Assembly: GCF_040958095.1 (NCBI RefSeq) | Contig: NC_091154.1 | Span: 45,503,486 to 45,567,485, forward strand | DNA: 64,000 nt | From: Procambarus clarkii | Lineage: Eukaryota; Arthropoda; Malacostraca; Decapoda; Cambaridae | Direction of reading: 5' to 3' | In this document: one piece after another, positions 1 through 11,819 of the stretch | Layout: each line of letters opens with the position of its first letter | How positions within the stretch are numbered: the first letter of the stretch is position 1 | Translations under genes and position numbers: made by a program | The notes under the pieces: generated by a model | What the model saw: only the letters and a program-made list of their open reading frames with translations | What the model was told of the DNA's origin: nothing | Database searches by the model: none

Positions 1-575
1 CTCATCGAGGAGCAATGGCAAAACATTACGGTATAGGCTGAGCTATTCATAATTTTTTTGATTTTTTCAAACAATAAAGAGACTTTTATGTAAAATTGGC
101 TAAGCTCTTAAAGTTAATAAGAAATTGTTTATAATTTTTGTTTTATTTATATAATGTCTTTAAAATGTTAGGTGGATTTTAAATACCTATGATCGTGTAG
201 ACAACTTATATATGATTATTTCAGTGAAATATATAATTATTTGGAAGCTCATGCCTCACCCTCAATTACAGTATATTTTAAGAAGTATAGAGTGTCTGAC
301 TAAAATATTTTATACTTTAATGACGTTGGAGTGACTTTGATCTACTATAAATAAATAAATAAATGTTTATTTAGGTAAGGTACATACATACAAGAGATTT
401 TACAAAGTTTGTTGGATTAATAGATAGAGCTAGTACATACAATGCCTAAAGCCACTATTACGCAAAGCGTTTCGGGCAGAATGATTACTAAATGATTAAC
501 GTTAGTTACGCTGATACAATGTTGGATGAACGTTAGTGACAGTGATCCGTAATTTAAGAAGATATCAACTTCAAC
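1..575 (+). repeat. Repeat R copy 1 (window-truncated), joined to a LINE-A scrap
   Basis: AT-rich, non-coding. The segment containing the text 'atataattatttggaagctc' and the later 'gatacaatgttggatgaacg' recurs at 38835-39760 (same strand) and at 28635-29375 and 44340-45063 (opposite strand). It is interrupted at 348-480 by a retroposon tail. From about 565 it runs into LINE-A sequence ('caacttcaacaccaacattc'), matching LINE-A at 56417-56460. The same R/LINE-A junction recurs in copies 2 and 4. What R is remains unknown. Confidence 0.6.
348..480 (-). mobile_element. Short retroposon with 'CCCGAAACGC' core (family 3)
   Basis: Read on the minus strand it starts with TGCCCGAAACGCTTTGCGTA and ends in (AAAT)n. 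A second copy lies at 27775-27948 on the plus strand with the same internal text (tagtacatacaatgcctaaa here). It interrupts repeat R. The core motif is shared with the 3' end of LINE-A. It may be a SINE, or a 5'-truncated relative of LINE-A. Confidence 0.6.
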
Positions 576-1092
576 ACCAACATTCAACACATAACCAAGA
601 GTCTCAAAAACGGTTGGAATTCTTTCTAAAATCCTATCATAAACTTCATATCCTGAATCTTATCATAAACAATCTTATGAATTTATGAATCTTATCATAA
701 ACAACAATTTCAACAAAAATCACATCATTCTAGGAGTTTTAGTTTTTTAGGTTTAGTTTAAGGGTTAATTATTATGCCCCCATAACCATCTTGTGGGCGA
801 CAGTGGAAAGGGTTACAGAGGCACATAATGGGCTCATACAGGGACTGAACCCCACAATTCATTTAGCTAAGCAAGTTACAATCTTGATGAGCTAGTTACA
901 AAATTCAATTATAAGTCATACATAGACACACATCACAAACAATAAACATATTACCAAACATTCTGAGAGATAAACATATACATTTCCTCCTTCACAAGTA
1001 GTATGGTATCAGACGTACACACAAATACTTTTATGACCTAGGTATACTGTATAGACAATTTGCAAGAGACATGCAGATAATTCAACAAAATA

Positions 1093-1425
1093 TTACAGTC
1101 TTGGTGCAAAATTCTTATATCTCTCAAGAATATCATCAACCTTTCCGTTGTGACACATCCAGGCTATTTGTTCAGGAACAGTCCTTATCTCAGTGTTTCT
1201 ATATACATTAATCATGGGACAATTAAGAACATATTGGGCAAGGGTGTGAGACCTTAACATATTACATAGTTTACACTTCGTGTCATTATCATGAACACCT
1301 ATCCCATATTCCCAGTAATATTTGTACCCAAACCTGAGCCGCATGTACACAGAGTCACTCCAAGCATTTCTCCTTTTACCATAAGTGAAATGGGTGTTTT
1401 GACTCACATACATGTAGTGTTGCAT
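1093..1425 (-). pseudogene. C-terminal zinc-knuckle region of I-type LINE
   Basis: A 110-codon frame carrying the C-terminal domain of the LINE polyprotein. The landmark is CKLCNMLRSHTLAQYVLNC, a Cys-Cys-His-Cys knuckle, preceded by MRLRFGYKYYWEYGIG. The nested copy at 42451-43044 has the matching RLRLGYKYLWEF and CKLCQQNYSHTLRHYVMEC, and the copy at 58065-58331 has almost the same. The domain probably binds nucleic acid. It is out of frame with the RNase H part, so this copy is dead. Confidence 0.8.
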
Positions 1426-1442
1426 GGTTTGACTTCTCCCCT

Positions 1443-2267
1443 CTATAATCCTGCCTGTGCCTGAATATTTCTGATTTTGCTTCTTATTTGTCTTATTGTG
1501 AATTCACATTCAATGTCAACTTGTGGTTTTGATGTGGCACGTTTGGCCAAGTCATCCGCCACCTCGTTGAGCACTAGTCCAACATGAGATGGAATCCACA
1601 TGAATTTCACACTATAACCTTTCAGCTGTATCTCAGTTATTCTTTTCTTACAATCGTCAACTATGGACATGAAGACTGGGTTTCGACTGTTTAAGGACTC
1701 AAGTGCTCTTCGGCTATCGACAAATACAAAAACATTTTTGTCGTCATGACGTACTTCCTCCAAACACGCCAGAATGGCCTGCAGTTCAGCTTGTGTGGAT
1801 GATATATAATTACTAAGTCGGAGTTCAATTATCCTGTCCACAGTCCCAAACTCAGTATATTCCCTTATTAGGACACCACACCCGGCCCTGCCATCCTCCG
1901 CCACCGACCCGTCACAATATACATGTAAACTGTTGCCTCTTGGTAACCGAGATATCATGCTTCCATACAAACACCGTAATTGTCCCGGTTCATGATGAAT
2001 CTTTTTCACCTTGAGGGGTACAATTTCGACGTCTATTTTCTGTACTTTCCAGGGAGCAGACATATTACACTGTCGAGAGGGTTTACAGCAGTCAAGTACG
2101 TCGTATTCCCTGAGGTCATGAGCTAATCCCCTCGTGTAACGTGTCTCTCTCAGTTTCCTGGAAGTGTGTACGTCACTCAAGCAGGTCTGAACGCTCTCAA
2201 ACAGCTTTTCTCCGCATGAAACGAATAGATACTCTAGTGTTAATGTCATGGACTCTATCATACACAC
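1443..2267 (-). pseudogene. RNase H domain of I-type LINE
   Basis: Open frame of 274 codons, a continuation of the LINE ORF2 that has lost register with the RT part. The RNase H fold is recognisable from VYCDGSVAEDGRAGCG (Asp), SSTQAELQAILACLEEV (Glu), VFVFVDSRRALESL (Asp) and KFMWIPSHVGLVLNEVADDLAKRA (His and Asp). All four acidic positions seem intact. In these elements RNase H removes the RNA template during cDNA synthesis. The first 90 or so residues form a linker I do not recognise. It is followed after 17 bases by the zinc-knuckle frame at 1093-1425. Confidence 0.85.
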
Positions 2268-2295
2268 TCTGTAAATTTAATTCCATCTCATTATT

Positions 2296-3393
2296 TCAAT
2301 CATTGCATTTCTTTGACATCCAAGAATAATCCTCATAGCCTCGTTCTGTATCAGGTCTATTTTTTGAATTCTGCCTTGGCCTGTGTAAGACAAAACGGGT
2401 GCTGCGTAGTCTATCAGGGGACCGAACAGTGCTTATGTATAACATCCGCAAGATAGGTACCCCAACACCTTTACCAGAAAAAGCCAGTGCTTTTAGAGGA
2501 TGCAGACGGGCTTTACATAAGGTGCTGATATGATTTATTTCAGCATTTTTACTCTCACATCTGTATCCAACATACATGCCCAGATACATGTACTTCTGAA
2601 CACGGCTCAGTTCCACACCATTTAGAGTAAGTGTTATATTTCTTCGTTTCCTATACTCATATTTGGTTTTATCTGCATTTATAACTAAGCCTAACTTGTG
2701 ACAGGTTGTACCAAGTATGTTAAGAGCAGTTTGAATTTTGTTCCCAGAAGTGCCTTGTATAAGAATGTCATCAGCATATATGATCGTCGTGACCCCTGGA
2801 GGATACATCTCTGATGCTAATCTGTTCATTAATACATTGAATAAGGTGGGACTTAAAACTCCCCCTTGTGGGGTACCTAACTGAAACATCCGTTCCTCAG
2901 ACATGTATCCCTGGTAATACACCTGACCTTTTCTGCCTTGTAGATAATCCCTTATCCAGTGTAGCAATCTCCCTGTTATTCAAAGATTGGCTAATTCGTA
3001 TATGATTACTTCTCCATTGGCTTTATCAAATGCTCCTTGTAGATCAACAAAAACTCTACAATTGTCATCCATATTAGACAAACACTTTAAGAGACAATCC
3101 GCAGTACTTTTGCCTTTGATAAAACCAAAGAGATTACTGGACATGTTATCACCTACAAGGTAGAGTAGCCTATTTAACAAAATCCTTTCCATCATTTTAC
3201 AAAAGCAGGATATTAAGGAGACAGGTCTGTAGCCTCCGGTTGACTTAGGGATAGGAATGATGACAGCCTCTTTCCATTTCTTGGTAACTTTCCCTCTCTA
3301 TAACTCATATTAAACAAACCAAGTAAGGGACTAGGTTTCATACCGGCTAAATAATTAAGAATGTCATACGTTACTCCATCTTTTCCCGGAGCA
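2296..3393 (-). pseudogene. Reverse transcriptase part of I-type LINE, broken
   Basis: Encodes LINE reverse transcriptase, which copies element RNA at the chromosomal nick. Visible blocks in order: PGKDGVTYDIL, IPIPKSTGGYRPVSL, NLFGFIKGKSTADCLL, VFVDLQGAFDKAN (first catalytic Asp), LGTPQGGVLSPTLFNVLMN, TIIYADDILIQ (catalytic YADD) and KLGLVINADKTK. A frameshift near 3290 and an in-frame TGA at 2980-2982 break the frame, and the last 35 or so residues before 2296 are out of register. The same blocks occur at 63030-64000, so both belong to one broad family. Non-functional as it stands. Confidence 0.85.
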
Positions 3394-4850
3394 GTAGAGC
3401 CTGTGATTGGAAGCGGCCTCTCTTAGGTCTGCCGGCTTCGCTCTGATTGGACAAGACAAGGTTGGGGGGGGGAACCAACGTCTTGGTGTCCCCTAGCCCG
3501 CCAAAAGTCAATCTAGGATCGGCTTTGAATGGGTACGGGGATGGCCTGTCTGCCACTTCCACCACCTTTATCGCTGTGTTATCATCAATTTCCTTATTTC
3601 TACGGTGACCCCGCTATCGTGGATCGTGCCTGGATCCAATTTGCGTGACCGTGGGAAATTTATTAAGAAATTGAGGGAGGAGTCAACGCGTGTTCAGCCG
3701 AGGTGGCGAGGCAGCCTCGTTGTGATCAGATGTTATTGCTAACATATGTGGTCGTCTGTTGTATTGACCAAGATAACTGGCAAGAGGTGGAATCGGGTAA
3801 GGCTTCCCAGTGTTTGGGGGACGTCTTTGAGTGTAATTTTAGTGAGATTACAGGTCCATGTTGGACATTGAAATTCCACCTTGCCGTGTCATACATTTTC
3901 GTCACCCGCCATCCATCACACCCGGTGTATGAGCGAGCCCCGCTCGTGATGTGTGCATGTGGGTGAACGAGTCATCCACACCGGTCATCGGGAGCCGGTC
4001 GGCCGAGCGGACAGCACACTGGACTTGTGATCCTGTGGTCCTGGGTTCGATCCCAGGCGCCGGCGAGAAACAATGGGCAGAGTTTCTTTCACCCTATGCC
4101 CCTGTTACCTAGCAGTAAAATAGGTACCTGGGTGTTAGCCAGCTGTCACGGGCTGCTTCCTGGGGGTGGAGGCCTGGTCGAGGACTGGGCCGCGGGGACA
4201 CTAAAAGCCCCGAAATCATCTCAAGATAACCTCAAGATAACACCAACTGGCTGCACACAGCCAGCCTGCTCTGAGCTACCCCCATAACCGCGGCGCCGTC
4301 ATCAACTCACCACACCTGGTGGCTACACCGGGTCGATGCACGTGGTTATGGCAGAACCACGTGTGAATAGTTGGGTGATCTTCAGCTTCAGTGCTTCAGC
4401 CAGAAGTGTGAATAAGGACGAGTGTAAATGAGGAGACCGCGTAACATGAGTATTCAAATTTATGTATTGGTGCAATTGTCTCAGTGCTCATGTTAAATCA
4501 GATACCAGCTGTGGTTGTCCCAAGCACCTTAATTGCTAGGTGAGGGAAGTCGATGTCGCCCCTTATGCGGCTGCCCGGGCACCATCTTCCCCTCCAGAGC
4601 TCACACCGGCACCAACAAGACTGACAGGCTCCCATGCTGCCTCCTCTGGGTATATCCGACATGACCGTGTATATGGCATGTACACCATGTGTACTTCACC
4701 ATCGTGTGATCGTGTGTGTACAAAGCACAGTTCACTATGGTGTGTGTGTGTGTGAATTTTTTTTGCTACGTTTACTTCCCTTAGGAGGTGGATCCCAAAC
4801 AGAAAGAACTGCTTACATGCAGATTTTTACTTTAAGCCCATAGCCTGAGC
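3394..4850 (+). repeat. Inverted-repeat left arm (contains a SINE)
   Basis: Matches, in reverse complement, about 7740-8915. Shared landmarks in order: 'ctgccggcttcgctctgatt', 'gctatcgtggatcgtgcctg', 'aactggcaagaggtggaatc', 'cccgccatccatcacacccg', the hairpin cacgtggtt...aaccacgtg (4339-4363), and 'cagataccagctgtggttgt'. The SINE at 3990-4240 is present only in this arm, so it arrived later. No coding frame in the arm makes sense. The two arms could be long terminal inverted repeats of one element, or two inverted copies of one repeat. Confidence 0.7.
3990..4240 (+). mobile_element. SINE1, tRNA-derived
   Basis: The head (about 3990-4066) has Pol III promoter boxes: A-box-like ggccgagcgg and B-box gggttcgatccc. 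The body contains cctgttacctagcag and gtcacgggctgcttcctggg. The tail reads gaggactgggccgcgggg, then ctcaagataacctcaagataa. Copies: 15587-15830, 25608-25857 and (minus, truncated) 17125-17302. The tail resembles the end of the L2-like LINE at 24490-24559. A loop reading cttgtga would give a Thr-type anticodon (TGT), but the isotype is uncertain. Confidence 0.85.
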
Positions 4851-5511
4851 CCATAGAAAAAGCGGAAGCAAACCGCCAGGCTCCCACCACAAGGGTGAAA
4901 ATCTGTCCACTTGGGCCGCTGGCTTCTTCTATTTGATAAAAACCAATAAAGGGTAATCGACGGGTTCTCACGCCAGATTTGTAATTTAATGTGTGGCGTT
5001 ATAAACAGAGATTCGAATTTCCCATCAGCAGCCTTCAATAAAAAGATTACATATACTATTACTAGACAATCATACAAAGCAGAACATAGGTGGAACCAGA
5101 ATGGTTGAAGGGTTGACATCAAAGACCGTTTTCTATAACAATAACAAGTTTATTAACAAAGAAAGTAAACTACTACAACATCGAGTTTACGTTACGTTAT
5201 CCAGTGGCACTTTACCAACAGCAACTTGACAACCACGACATAGCAACGACTCCTGTCAGTTGCTGCGCGGCTGAATACTGAACTAACCTGAACACAGGTG
5301 TGCCCACTGACGACGCAATATTGCAAACAAATAATTCAACACGACTAAGTTTACACAACAGTGAGCGTTACGTTACTTTAATGTCCATTTAGTGGCACTT
5401 ATAAGACAGCTATTCAATAGCCCATTGAGAAATAACAACAGTCTCCATCTTGTTGTCACTTAGGGCTGACTAAATGAACAATGGTGCCCACTGGTGACAC
5501 AAGCTTGCAAT

Positions 5512-5688
5512 CAATATATCTCACGGCCCTCCCGGTGAGCAATATATCTCACGGCCCTCCCGGTGAGCAATATATCTCACGGCCCTCCCGGTGAGCAATA
5601 TATCTCACGGCCCTCCCGGTGAGCAATATATCTCACGGCCCTCCCGGTGAGCAATATATCTCACGACCCTCCCGGTGAGCAATATACT
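5512..5688. repeat. 28-bp minisatellite, about 6 copies
   Basis: The unit contains tcacggccctcccggtga, itself partly palindromic, followed by gcaatatatc. Starts recur every 28 bases (5521, 5549, 5577, 5605, 5633, 5661); the last copy has one change. Confidence 0.95.
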
Positions 5689-5744
5689 ATAATCACAATC
5701 TTACTGGCAATCGAAGCCCTCCCTGCGAGGCACCATAGTAATTG

Positions 5745-5857
5745 GGTGAGTAATCCAACACTGATTACACAACACTAGGTGAGTAATCCAACACTGATTA
5801 CACAACACTAGGTGAGTAATCCAACACTGATTACACAACACTAGGTGAGTAATCCAA
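5745..5857. repeat. 33-bp minisatellite, about 3.4 copies
   Basis: The unit starts ggtgagtaatccaacactga. Three complete copies and a partial one, followed by a C-run near 5867. Confidence 0.95.
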
Positions 5858-7052
5858 TACAACAACCCCCCCCCCCTAGGACAATCTTATGTGAACACTC
5901 TTTGCGACTTTCTGCATGAAGATGCAAATGTAAACAAAGCTAAGCAACGTGGGGTCCTGAGACACTTCTCCAGTAATCCCCAAGTAACTTTAACTCTCGT
6001 CTCCAGAGACGATAATCAAGCAAATTGCCTTAATCAATTACAAAATTGATTATGTGATTAGTTACGTTAATAGTCTGTCAACAGCAGTCAGCAACAAAGT
6101 ACTTCTACTTTAATCACAATAGTTGTCCCACTCAGAAAACAAAACAACAATAGTACTCTACGTTAATCACCAATACTTGTCTCCTATAAACAAGTCAAAC
6201 TGTTAACAATAACTCGTTATCTCTTAAATTACAACACACTTGCCTCCTCAATCATTCAGTGAGTAATTCCTAATTAATGTCAAATGGACAACTAATTAAA
6301 TCCCAATGTAATGTTAACTCAGCCTACCACTCTCTGTCTTGGTAGCTTCTCAACAGTCTATGTCAAACTTACTTTAATGAGCATTAATTTCCCTAATTAA
6401 CCCAGAGCAATTAATTAACTGTCACCAGGACCGATAATTAATTATACACAAATACGTCTTACTCTACACTGCCTAAGCAGGTCTCATCAAACACTGTGAA
6501 TTCCCGTACGAGGCATTAACTACCCGAATAAGCATGAGAGCTTAATCATCTGCCTTCCCACAGACATATCCAATTAATCCAACGAGTTCTGCTAGCCCAA
6601 TGACTTCGCCCTATGAGCCAGTCAATCCCTTTGACGTTAATTACTCCACTAACTAATATGAGCCACTAATTGCCGTTCCCCCTGACAGGTAATTAGTCAA
6701 TAGCAAATTATGTTAACACAAATACTGTCAACCTTTGACAGTTCCTCCCCCACTATGTGAATTCATGATGAGAATGCTAATTACTCAATTAGCTAGAGTG
6801 GGCAATCAGTTGTCACACGGACAATTAATTGCACCTGAAATGTATCTTAACAAGCTCAACACTGTTTCCCTTAACAGCTCCCTCATTAAATAATGTGCAA
6901 CCCCCCTTATGAAGTCAATCATCCCTTAATTAACGCTCACTGGATAGTTAAGTGTTCAGCACAACTAAAGAAAACACAAAATACCTTCAGGTTACATAGG
7001 TCACACTCTCAGTGACGTAACGAATACATGTCACGGCCCCCGTGACATTTGC

Positions 7053-7282
7053 AACCACCTGCAGCACGTTAATTACTGTACACCCACAGTAATGACTCAA
7101 CCACCTGCAGCACGTTAATTACTGTGCACCCACAGTAATGACTCAACCACCTGCAGCACGTTAATTACTGTGCACCCACAGTAATGACTCAACCACCTGC
7201 AGCACGTTAATTACTGTGCACCCACAGTAATGTCTCAACCACCTGCAGCACGTTAATTACTGTGCACCCACAGTAATGACTC
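7053..7282. repeat. 46-bp minisatellite, exactly 5 copies
   Basis: The unit starts aaccacctgcagcacgttaa and contains the short dyad ttactgt...acagtaa. Five head-to-tail copies, 46 bases each, with single-base differences. Confidence 0.95.
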
Positions 7283-7739
7283 ACACGGTTTGGCAACAAT
7301 AAAAATTTATACACCTACATCACTGCCTCCTAATCATGCAACAACCTGAAAAGAACTACTGTGTGGAATCACTTGAATGCTGATTATCCTAATTAGCCAG
7401 AGGAAGAAATTACCTGTCCCACAGACAAATAATTACTTCAACAATGCAATTACGATAACTCAAATCACCGTCACTCCAACGACAGAAGATATTAATTCTC
7501 CTAATTAGCCAGATTAATCATACAATTGCTTGCTCCCTCATTAAACACTCTGAATCCCATGACTAATTAAAAAACACATTCATGGAAATGGTACACCCTA
7601 CATGATAATAAAAATCATACATATTACTCCTGATGAATAAATCAAATATATCACTAGAGAAAATTACACAGTATTTACAGACCTCAGGGTGTCCCCTGAC
7701 AAACCCTATAATACTCTGGCCTGCTTAAGATGTAATTAC

Positions 7740-8915
7740 ACGGCCACAGACATGAATCTTGACTCTGAACGATATATATAAAATCTTCAGATCAACAACA
7801 CTTGTATGGGAATTCTCCACACTGACTGGTTTACAATCCGAGGCAGACAACACACAATTTGTATTACATATACATCTAAATTGTGATACTAAGTATAACA
7901 TACACCCTCACGTCCCATACAGACAGCCTGTGCCCACCCACAGCTGCTTTGACGTCAATACAGGTGCCTCTCACAGCTCGCTTCACTCACCTATGACAGG
8001 TGCTTGGGACAAACACAGCTGGTATCTGATTTAACATCAGCCTTGAGACACTACAAATACATAAATCTAAGTACTCACGTTACTAGTCTCCGCATACATA
8101 TTGCTCACATACACCCACCCCAGGTTGAAGCAGAAGATCCCCCAACTTGCTCCCACGTGGTTTTGCCATAACCACGTGCCCAGACCAGGTGTGGCCACAG
8201 GGTGTGGCCATAGCCTGTGGCCCCAGCGATGGGAGGTGGTCTCCTCGCAGCACACAGGGTGAGGTGGTGCGGCCCTCATGTAGCCCTCAGGCGTAAACAA
8301 CTGGGCGTGGAAGACTCGTTCACCCCATGTTCCCCCACCACGAGCTGGGCTCACTCACACACCGGGTGTGATGGATGGCGGGTGTCGAAACATGGATGAC
8401 ACGGAAAGGTGAATTTCAATGTCCAACATGGGCCTGAAATCTCACTCATAATTACACTCGAGGGCTTCAACCAAACACTGGGAAGCCCTACCCGATTCCA
8501 CCTCTTGCCAGTTATCATAGTCAATACAACAGATGATCACGGATGTTATCAATAATGTCAGATCACAACGAGGCTGCCTTGTGCCTCGGCTGAGCATGTG
8601 TTCACATACAGGGTCTTTTCTCAGTTCAATTCCTTAATAATTATCCCACGATCAGGCAAATTGGATCCAGGCATGATCCACGATAGCAGGGTCACCGTAG
8701 TGATAGGGAAATAAATGATAGCAAGGCGATAACGGTGAAGGAGGTGACAACATGCGACCTCCACCCAGGGACATCCTGCCCCAGACAATCCCGCTCCTAG
8801 ACTGCCCTTTGGCGGGCCTAGGAAAGTCAATAGACGCTCGTCTTCCCCTCACCATATATTGTCCAAACAGGGCGAAGCCGGCTAGCCTATGAGATGCTGG
8901 CCCCCAATCAACGAA
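7740..8915 (-). repeat. Inverted-repeat right arm
   Basis: Reverse-complement partner of the arm at 3394-4850, without the SINE. It holds the hairpin cacgtggtt...aaccacgtg at 8154-8178. Homology is clearest at 8380-8900. Short frames here (such as 7759-8034) resemble no protein I know. Confidence 0.7.
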
Positions 8916-9603
8916 GTTCGCTCCCAAACGCCTATAAGGAGAGAGATGCCTCACCCAATTACAGGCATTCTTGGCCATGTGGAGTCCTGTGATGTCACTG
9001 GGCGGGGGAGGCCTGGGATGACAACATCCCCTTAGGGTGGGGGAGGCAGCGAACACCCCTCTTCCCCCAAAATCCGTTGGCCTCCTGTGAAGTACCCCCA
9101 CCCCCTTGAACCACACTCTCTCTCAAGTCCATGTACACATTTTTCTCAGTAATATATGTTAAATACTGTACTTCCTCTCATAGAGCAGCTACAGACTTCC
9201 TTGTAGTCTTAATGAACAGCTCTAAGCATGGGCATTCAGCAGACTCCACACAAGGGCATGTAGTGTGGGAACTTCTCTGGAGTGCTACAGAGTGCACCAT
9301 ACACTCTAGCCTAATCTAGAAAAAATAGCTTGGAAATTTCCTTCCCTCACATAATCTCTCACTAAAGAATATATTTTCCTGGAAGGAAAATACAATCACA
9401 ACAACAGCTAGTCTTTCGGTGCACACCTGCCCAACAGGTGTACATGCTAAACAAGTGTTGGTGAGTGAGACATCATTTTCTATGTCTCTGGCCTGAGGGT
9501 CCCTGTACACTACCATCAGGTCACCGTGATGGTGCTGGCTGACCTTGGAGCGGCGACGTGTTCGGCTTCAGCTCTGTTCCTGGCTGGTTCAACACCTCGC
9601 AAC
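8916..9603. other. No gene recognised
   Basis: Between the inverted-repeat arm and the LTR-like sequence. It contains short C- and G-rich tracts around 9000-9110. No coding, tRNA or transposon signal that I can support. Confidence 0.4.
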
Positions 9604-10563
9604 TGTAACAGGGGGGGGGGGGATAAAAAAGAGAGTAAGTAGGTATTAAGTAGGGCAAGTAGAAGAGGTAGATAGGTAGATGTAGAAGAGTAGATAGTAG
9701 AAGAAGAAAGGCTGCCACCATCCATTCTAGTAAGTACATACAAGACAAGGAATGGAACGTGTCTGTATCACAATATTCTCTAAGATGTTATCAAAAGGTC
9801 ATTATTAGTATGTTTCATCTGTATCATATACTCATTAACATCATGAAACCAGTAACCGCAGAGGTTCTCTCATCTCAACTCAAAAAGCTCTAGGGAACAA
9901 AGTTAAAGACAATTTAAACAATAAATTCATCAATTATATTTCACATGATAAGTATCATAATTTAAGCAATTCAACTTAATGTTCACTATTACTATACAAC
10001 GTGAGTCATTACTCAAGAATTCGAGAACCCTACAACCGTCTGCCCCCTGACCATCACACAACACTTGTAAACCACGACTAAGTCACCTTCATGTTCACTC
10101 ACCATGGACTGAGTCAATGTTGAATAGAGAGGGGGAGAGGGTCTGGAGTTGTCAGGCAGTCACCCCCCCCCCCCCATCCGGCCGACAGCCTATCTCGGCG
10201 GCTGTCCTCTGCTCTGCTCTGCTGGCTTTCTCCTATTGCTTATCCTCTTGAATCTACCACTCTCCGAGTATATATTGGGAAACCTAGTAGCTAACTCCGC
10301 CCACAATTAGATAGCCCGAGGCTCTCTACCAAACCACTCCTTAAACGTCGGCATGTTTGAAGGCTACCAGGCTACAATTATCAGATTAGCAGAAGCAAGG
10401 TGAAATTCGCTTGAGATGACCCTCAGGTCAACTTGAGGTTATTAATGCTTAGAGGTGTGAGCTTCAGGCCGACAGAATGGCGCCTCTCAAATCCTTGTCT
10501 GTGACTCATGAACAATATGTATGTATTAAATAAAACTAAACAAAACTCCTTTACGGTGTTACA
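9604..10563 (-). mobile_element. LTR-like repeat, left copy (minus)
   Basis: Read on the minus strand it begins TGTAACACCG and ends TGTTACA, so the termini form the inverted pair TGTAACA/TGTTACA usual for LTRs. Just upstream on that strand is a purine tract (10564-10578, ggggagaaggggaga), as expected for the polypurine primer before a 3' LTR. Its partner is 12697-13796 in the opposite orientation. No pol domain is visible, so the superfamily is not called. Confidence 0.55.
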
Positions 10564-10578
10564 TCTCCCCTTCTCCCC
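10564..10578 (-). other. Polypurine tract next to the left LTR-like repeat
   Basis: Minus strand ggggagaaggggaga directly before TGTAACACC. The identical tract precedes the right copy at 12682-12696. It would be the plus-strand primer of an LTR retrotransposon. Confidence 0.55.
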
Positions 10579-10732
10579 GGAAATAAAGTTTTTGCAACAC
10601 TGCTAAAGCAAGCTAGCTTTGTGCGACAACTTTATTATGGCACTGAAGGAGGAGCCAGTGTTCTGAAGGCACTGAACTACAGGCACTGAATGCACTGAGT
10701 TCAGTGCACAGGAGGCACTGAACTACAGGCCA

Positions 10733-11336
10733 GTGTTCCTAACTTGCATACTATGCATGCTGATGGAGAAGATTGTACGAAAAAAGCTAGTGGAACATCT
10801 GGAACGAAAGAACTTTGTAACACAGCATCAACATGGGTTCAGGGATGGCAAGTCCTGCCTCTCAGGATTAATTGAATTCTACAACGAGGCAACAAAAAGA
10901 AGGCAAGAAACAGAGGGGTGGGCAGACTGCATATTTTGGATTGCCAGAAAGCCTTTGACACAGTACCACACAAGAGGCTAGTGTAAACCTGGAGATGCAG
11001 GCAGGAGTGCAAGGGAAGGTACTCCACTGGATAAGGGAGTACCTAAGCAACAGAAGACAGCGAGTCACTGTAGGGATGAGGTCTCAGATTGGTAAGACGT
11101 AACAAGTGGAGTCCCGCAGGGTTCAGCCTTTTGACCTATACTGTTTCTGATATATGTAAATGATCTCCCAGAGGGTATTGAATCGTTCCTCTCATTGTTT
11201 GCTGATGATGCAAACATTATAAGGAGGATTAAAACAGAGGAAGTTAGTAGAAGGCTAGAAGATGACCTAGACAGGCCGAATAAATGAATGGTACAACAAA
11301 TGGCTGCTAAAGTTCAACCCGAGTAAATGCAGGGTA
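10733..11336 (+). pseudogene. LINE-B reverse transcriptase fragment
   Basis: Visible RT text: LMEKIVRKKLVEHLERKNFVTQHQHGFRDGKSCLSGLIEFYNEATK, then ADCIF and a broken form of the DCRKAFDTVPHKR block. After frame changes it reaches VPQG-like text (near 11115) and LFADDANIIRRI (near 11200). The same blocks are better preserved at 18996-19850. Several frameshifts and the loss of everything upstream make it a dead fragment. Confidence 0.75.
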
Positions 11337-11756
11337 ATGAAACTAGGCGGTGGAAACAGGAGGCCAGACACAGGATACAGAATAAGAGATGAAGTACTTC
11401 ATGAAACGAACAGAGAGAAAGATTTAAGAGTTGATATCACACCAAACCTGTCTCCTGAAACCCACATAAAAAGAATTACATCTGCGGAATACACGAGGCT
11501 GGCTAACATCAGAACAGCCTTCAGGAACCTGTGTAAGGAATCATTCAGAACCTTGTATACCACATATGTAAGACCAGTCCTGGAGTATGCGACCCGAGCA
11601 TGGAGCCCATACCTTGTCAAGCACAAGACGAAGCTGGAAAAAGTTCAGAGTTATGCCACTAGGCTAGTCCCAGAACTAAGAAGCATGAGTTACGAGGAAA
11701 GGCTTCGAGAAATGCACCTCACAACACTGGAGGACAGAGGAGTAAGGAAGACATGA
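11337..11756 (+). pseudogene. LINE-B ORF2 C-terminal region
   Basis: A frame of 139 codons: EKDLRVDITPNLSPETHIKRI, FRNLCKESFRTLYTTYVRPVLEYA and TRLVPELRSMSYEERLREM. This is the post-RT 'thumb' region common in CR1/Jockey-type LINEs. It is closely related to 18291-18833. The downstream continuation is cut by the LTR-like insertion at about 11820. Confidence 0.8.
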
Positions 11757-11819
11757 TCACTACATACAAAATTCTCAGAGAAATTCACAGGGTAGATAAG
11801 GATAAACCGTTTAACTTGA

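Larger units (their letters stand above)
757..3393 (-). mobile_element. I-type LINE copy 1, 5'-truncated
   Basis: Non-LTR retrotransposon on the minus strand, starting inside the RT domain (near PGKDGVTYDIL) and running through RT, RNase H and a C-terminal zinc knuckle to a 3' UTR at 757-1092. That UTR matches the 3' ends of the copies at 42135 and 57622 (a/tttattatgcaccccata-type text). RT with a downstream RNase H domain fits the I/Nimb-like group; the exact clade is inferred. Its truncated 5' end abuts the inverted-repeat arm at 3394. Confidence 0.85.
4851..7739. other. Spacer between inverted arms: AT-rich, minisatellite-bearing, no gene seen
   Basis: About 2.9 kb with no credible coding frame. 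It holds three minisatellites (5512-5688, 5745-5857, 7053-7282) and many short 'taattaa' patches. Whether it is the interior of a non-autonomous element bounded by the arms at 3394 and 8915 cannot be settled by eye. Confidence 0.5.
10700..11819 (+). mobile_element. LINE-B fragment (RT and C-terminal part)
   Basis: Plus-strand copy of the LINE family that is nearly complete at 17943-24622. The element appears to resume at 13972-14238 after the LTR-like insertion, so one older LINE-B copy spans 10700-14238. Just before it (10640-10700) is a scrambled short repeat of 'ggcactgaactacaggc', which matches the LINE sequence at its junction. Confidence 0.8.

Noticed and set aside
3703-3966. 87-codon frame in the inverted-repeat arm
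   Set aside because: No motif; the partner arm does not preserve the frame.
5512-7282. CRISPR-like arrays
   Set aside because: Units are directly adjacent with no unique spacers, and the context is eukaryotic.
7759-8034. 91-codon frame
   Set aside because: No recognisable domain, repeat context, not preserved in the paired arm.
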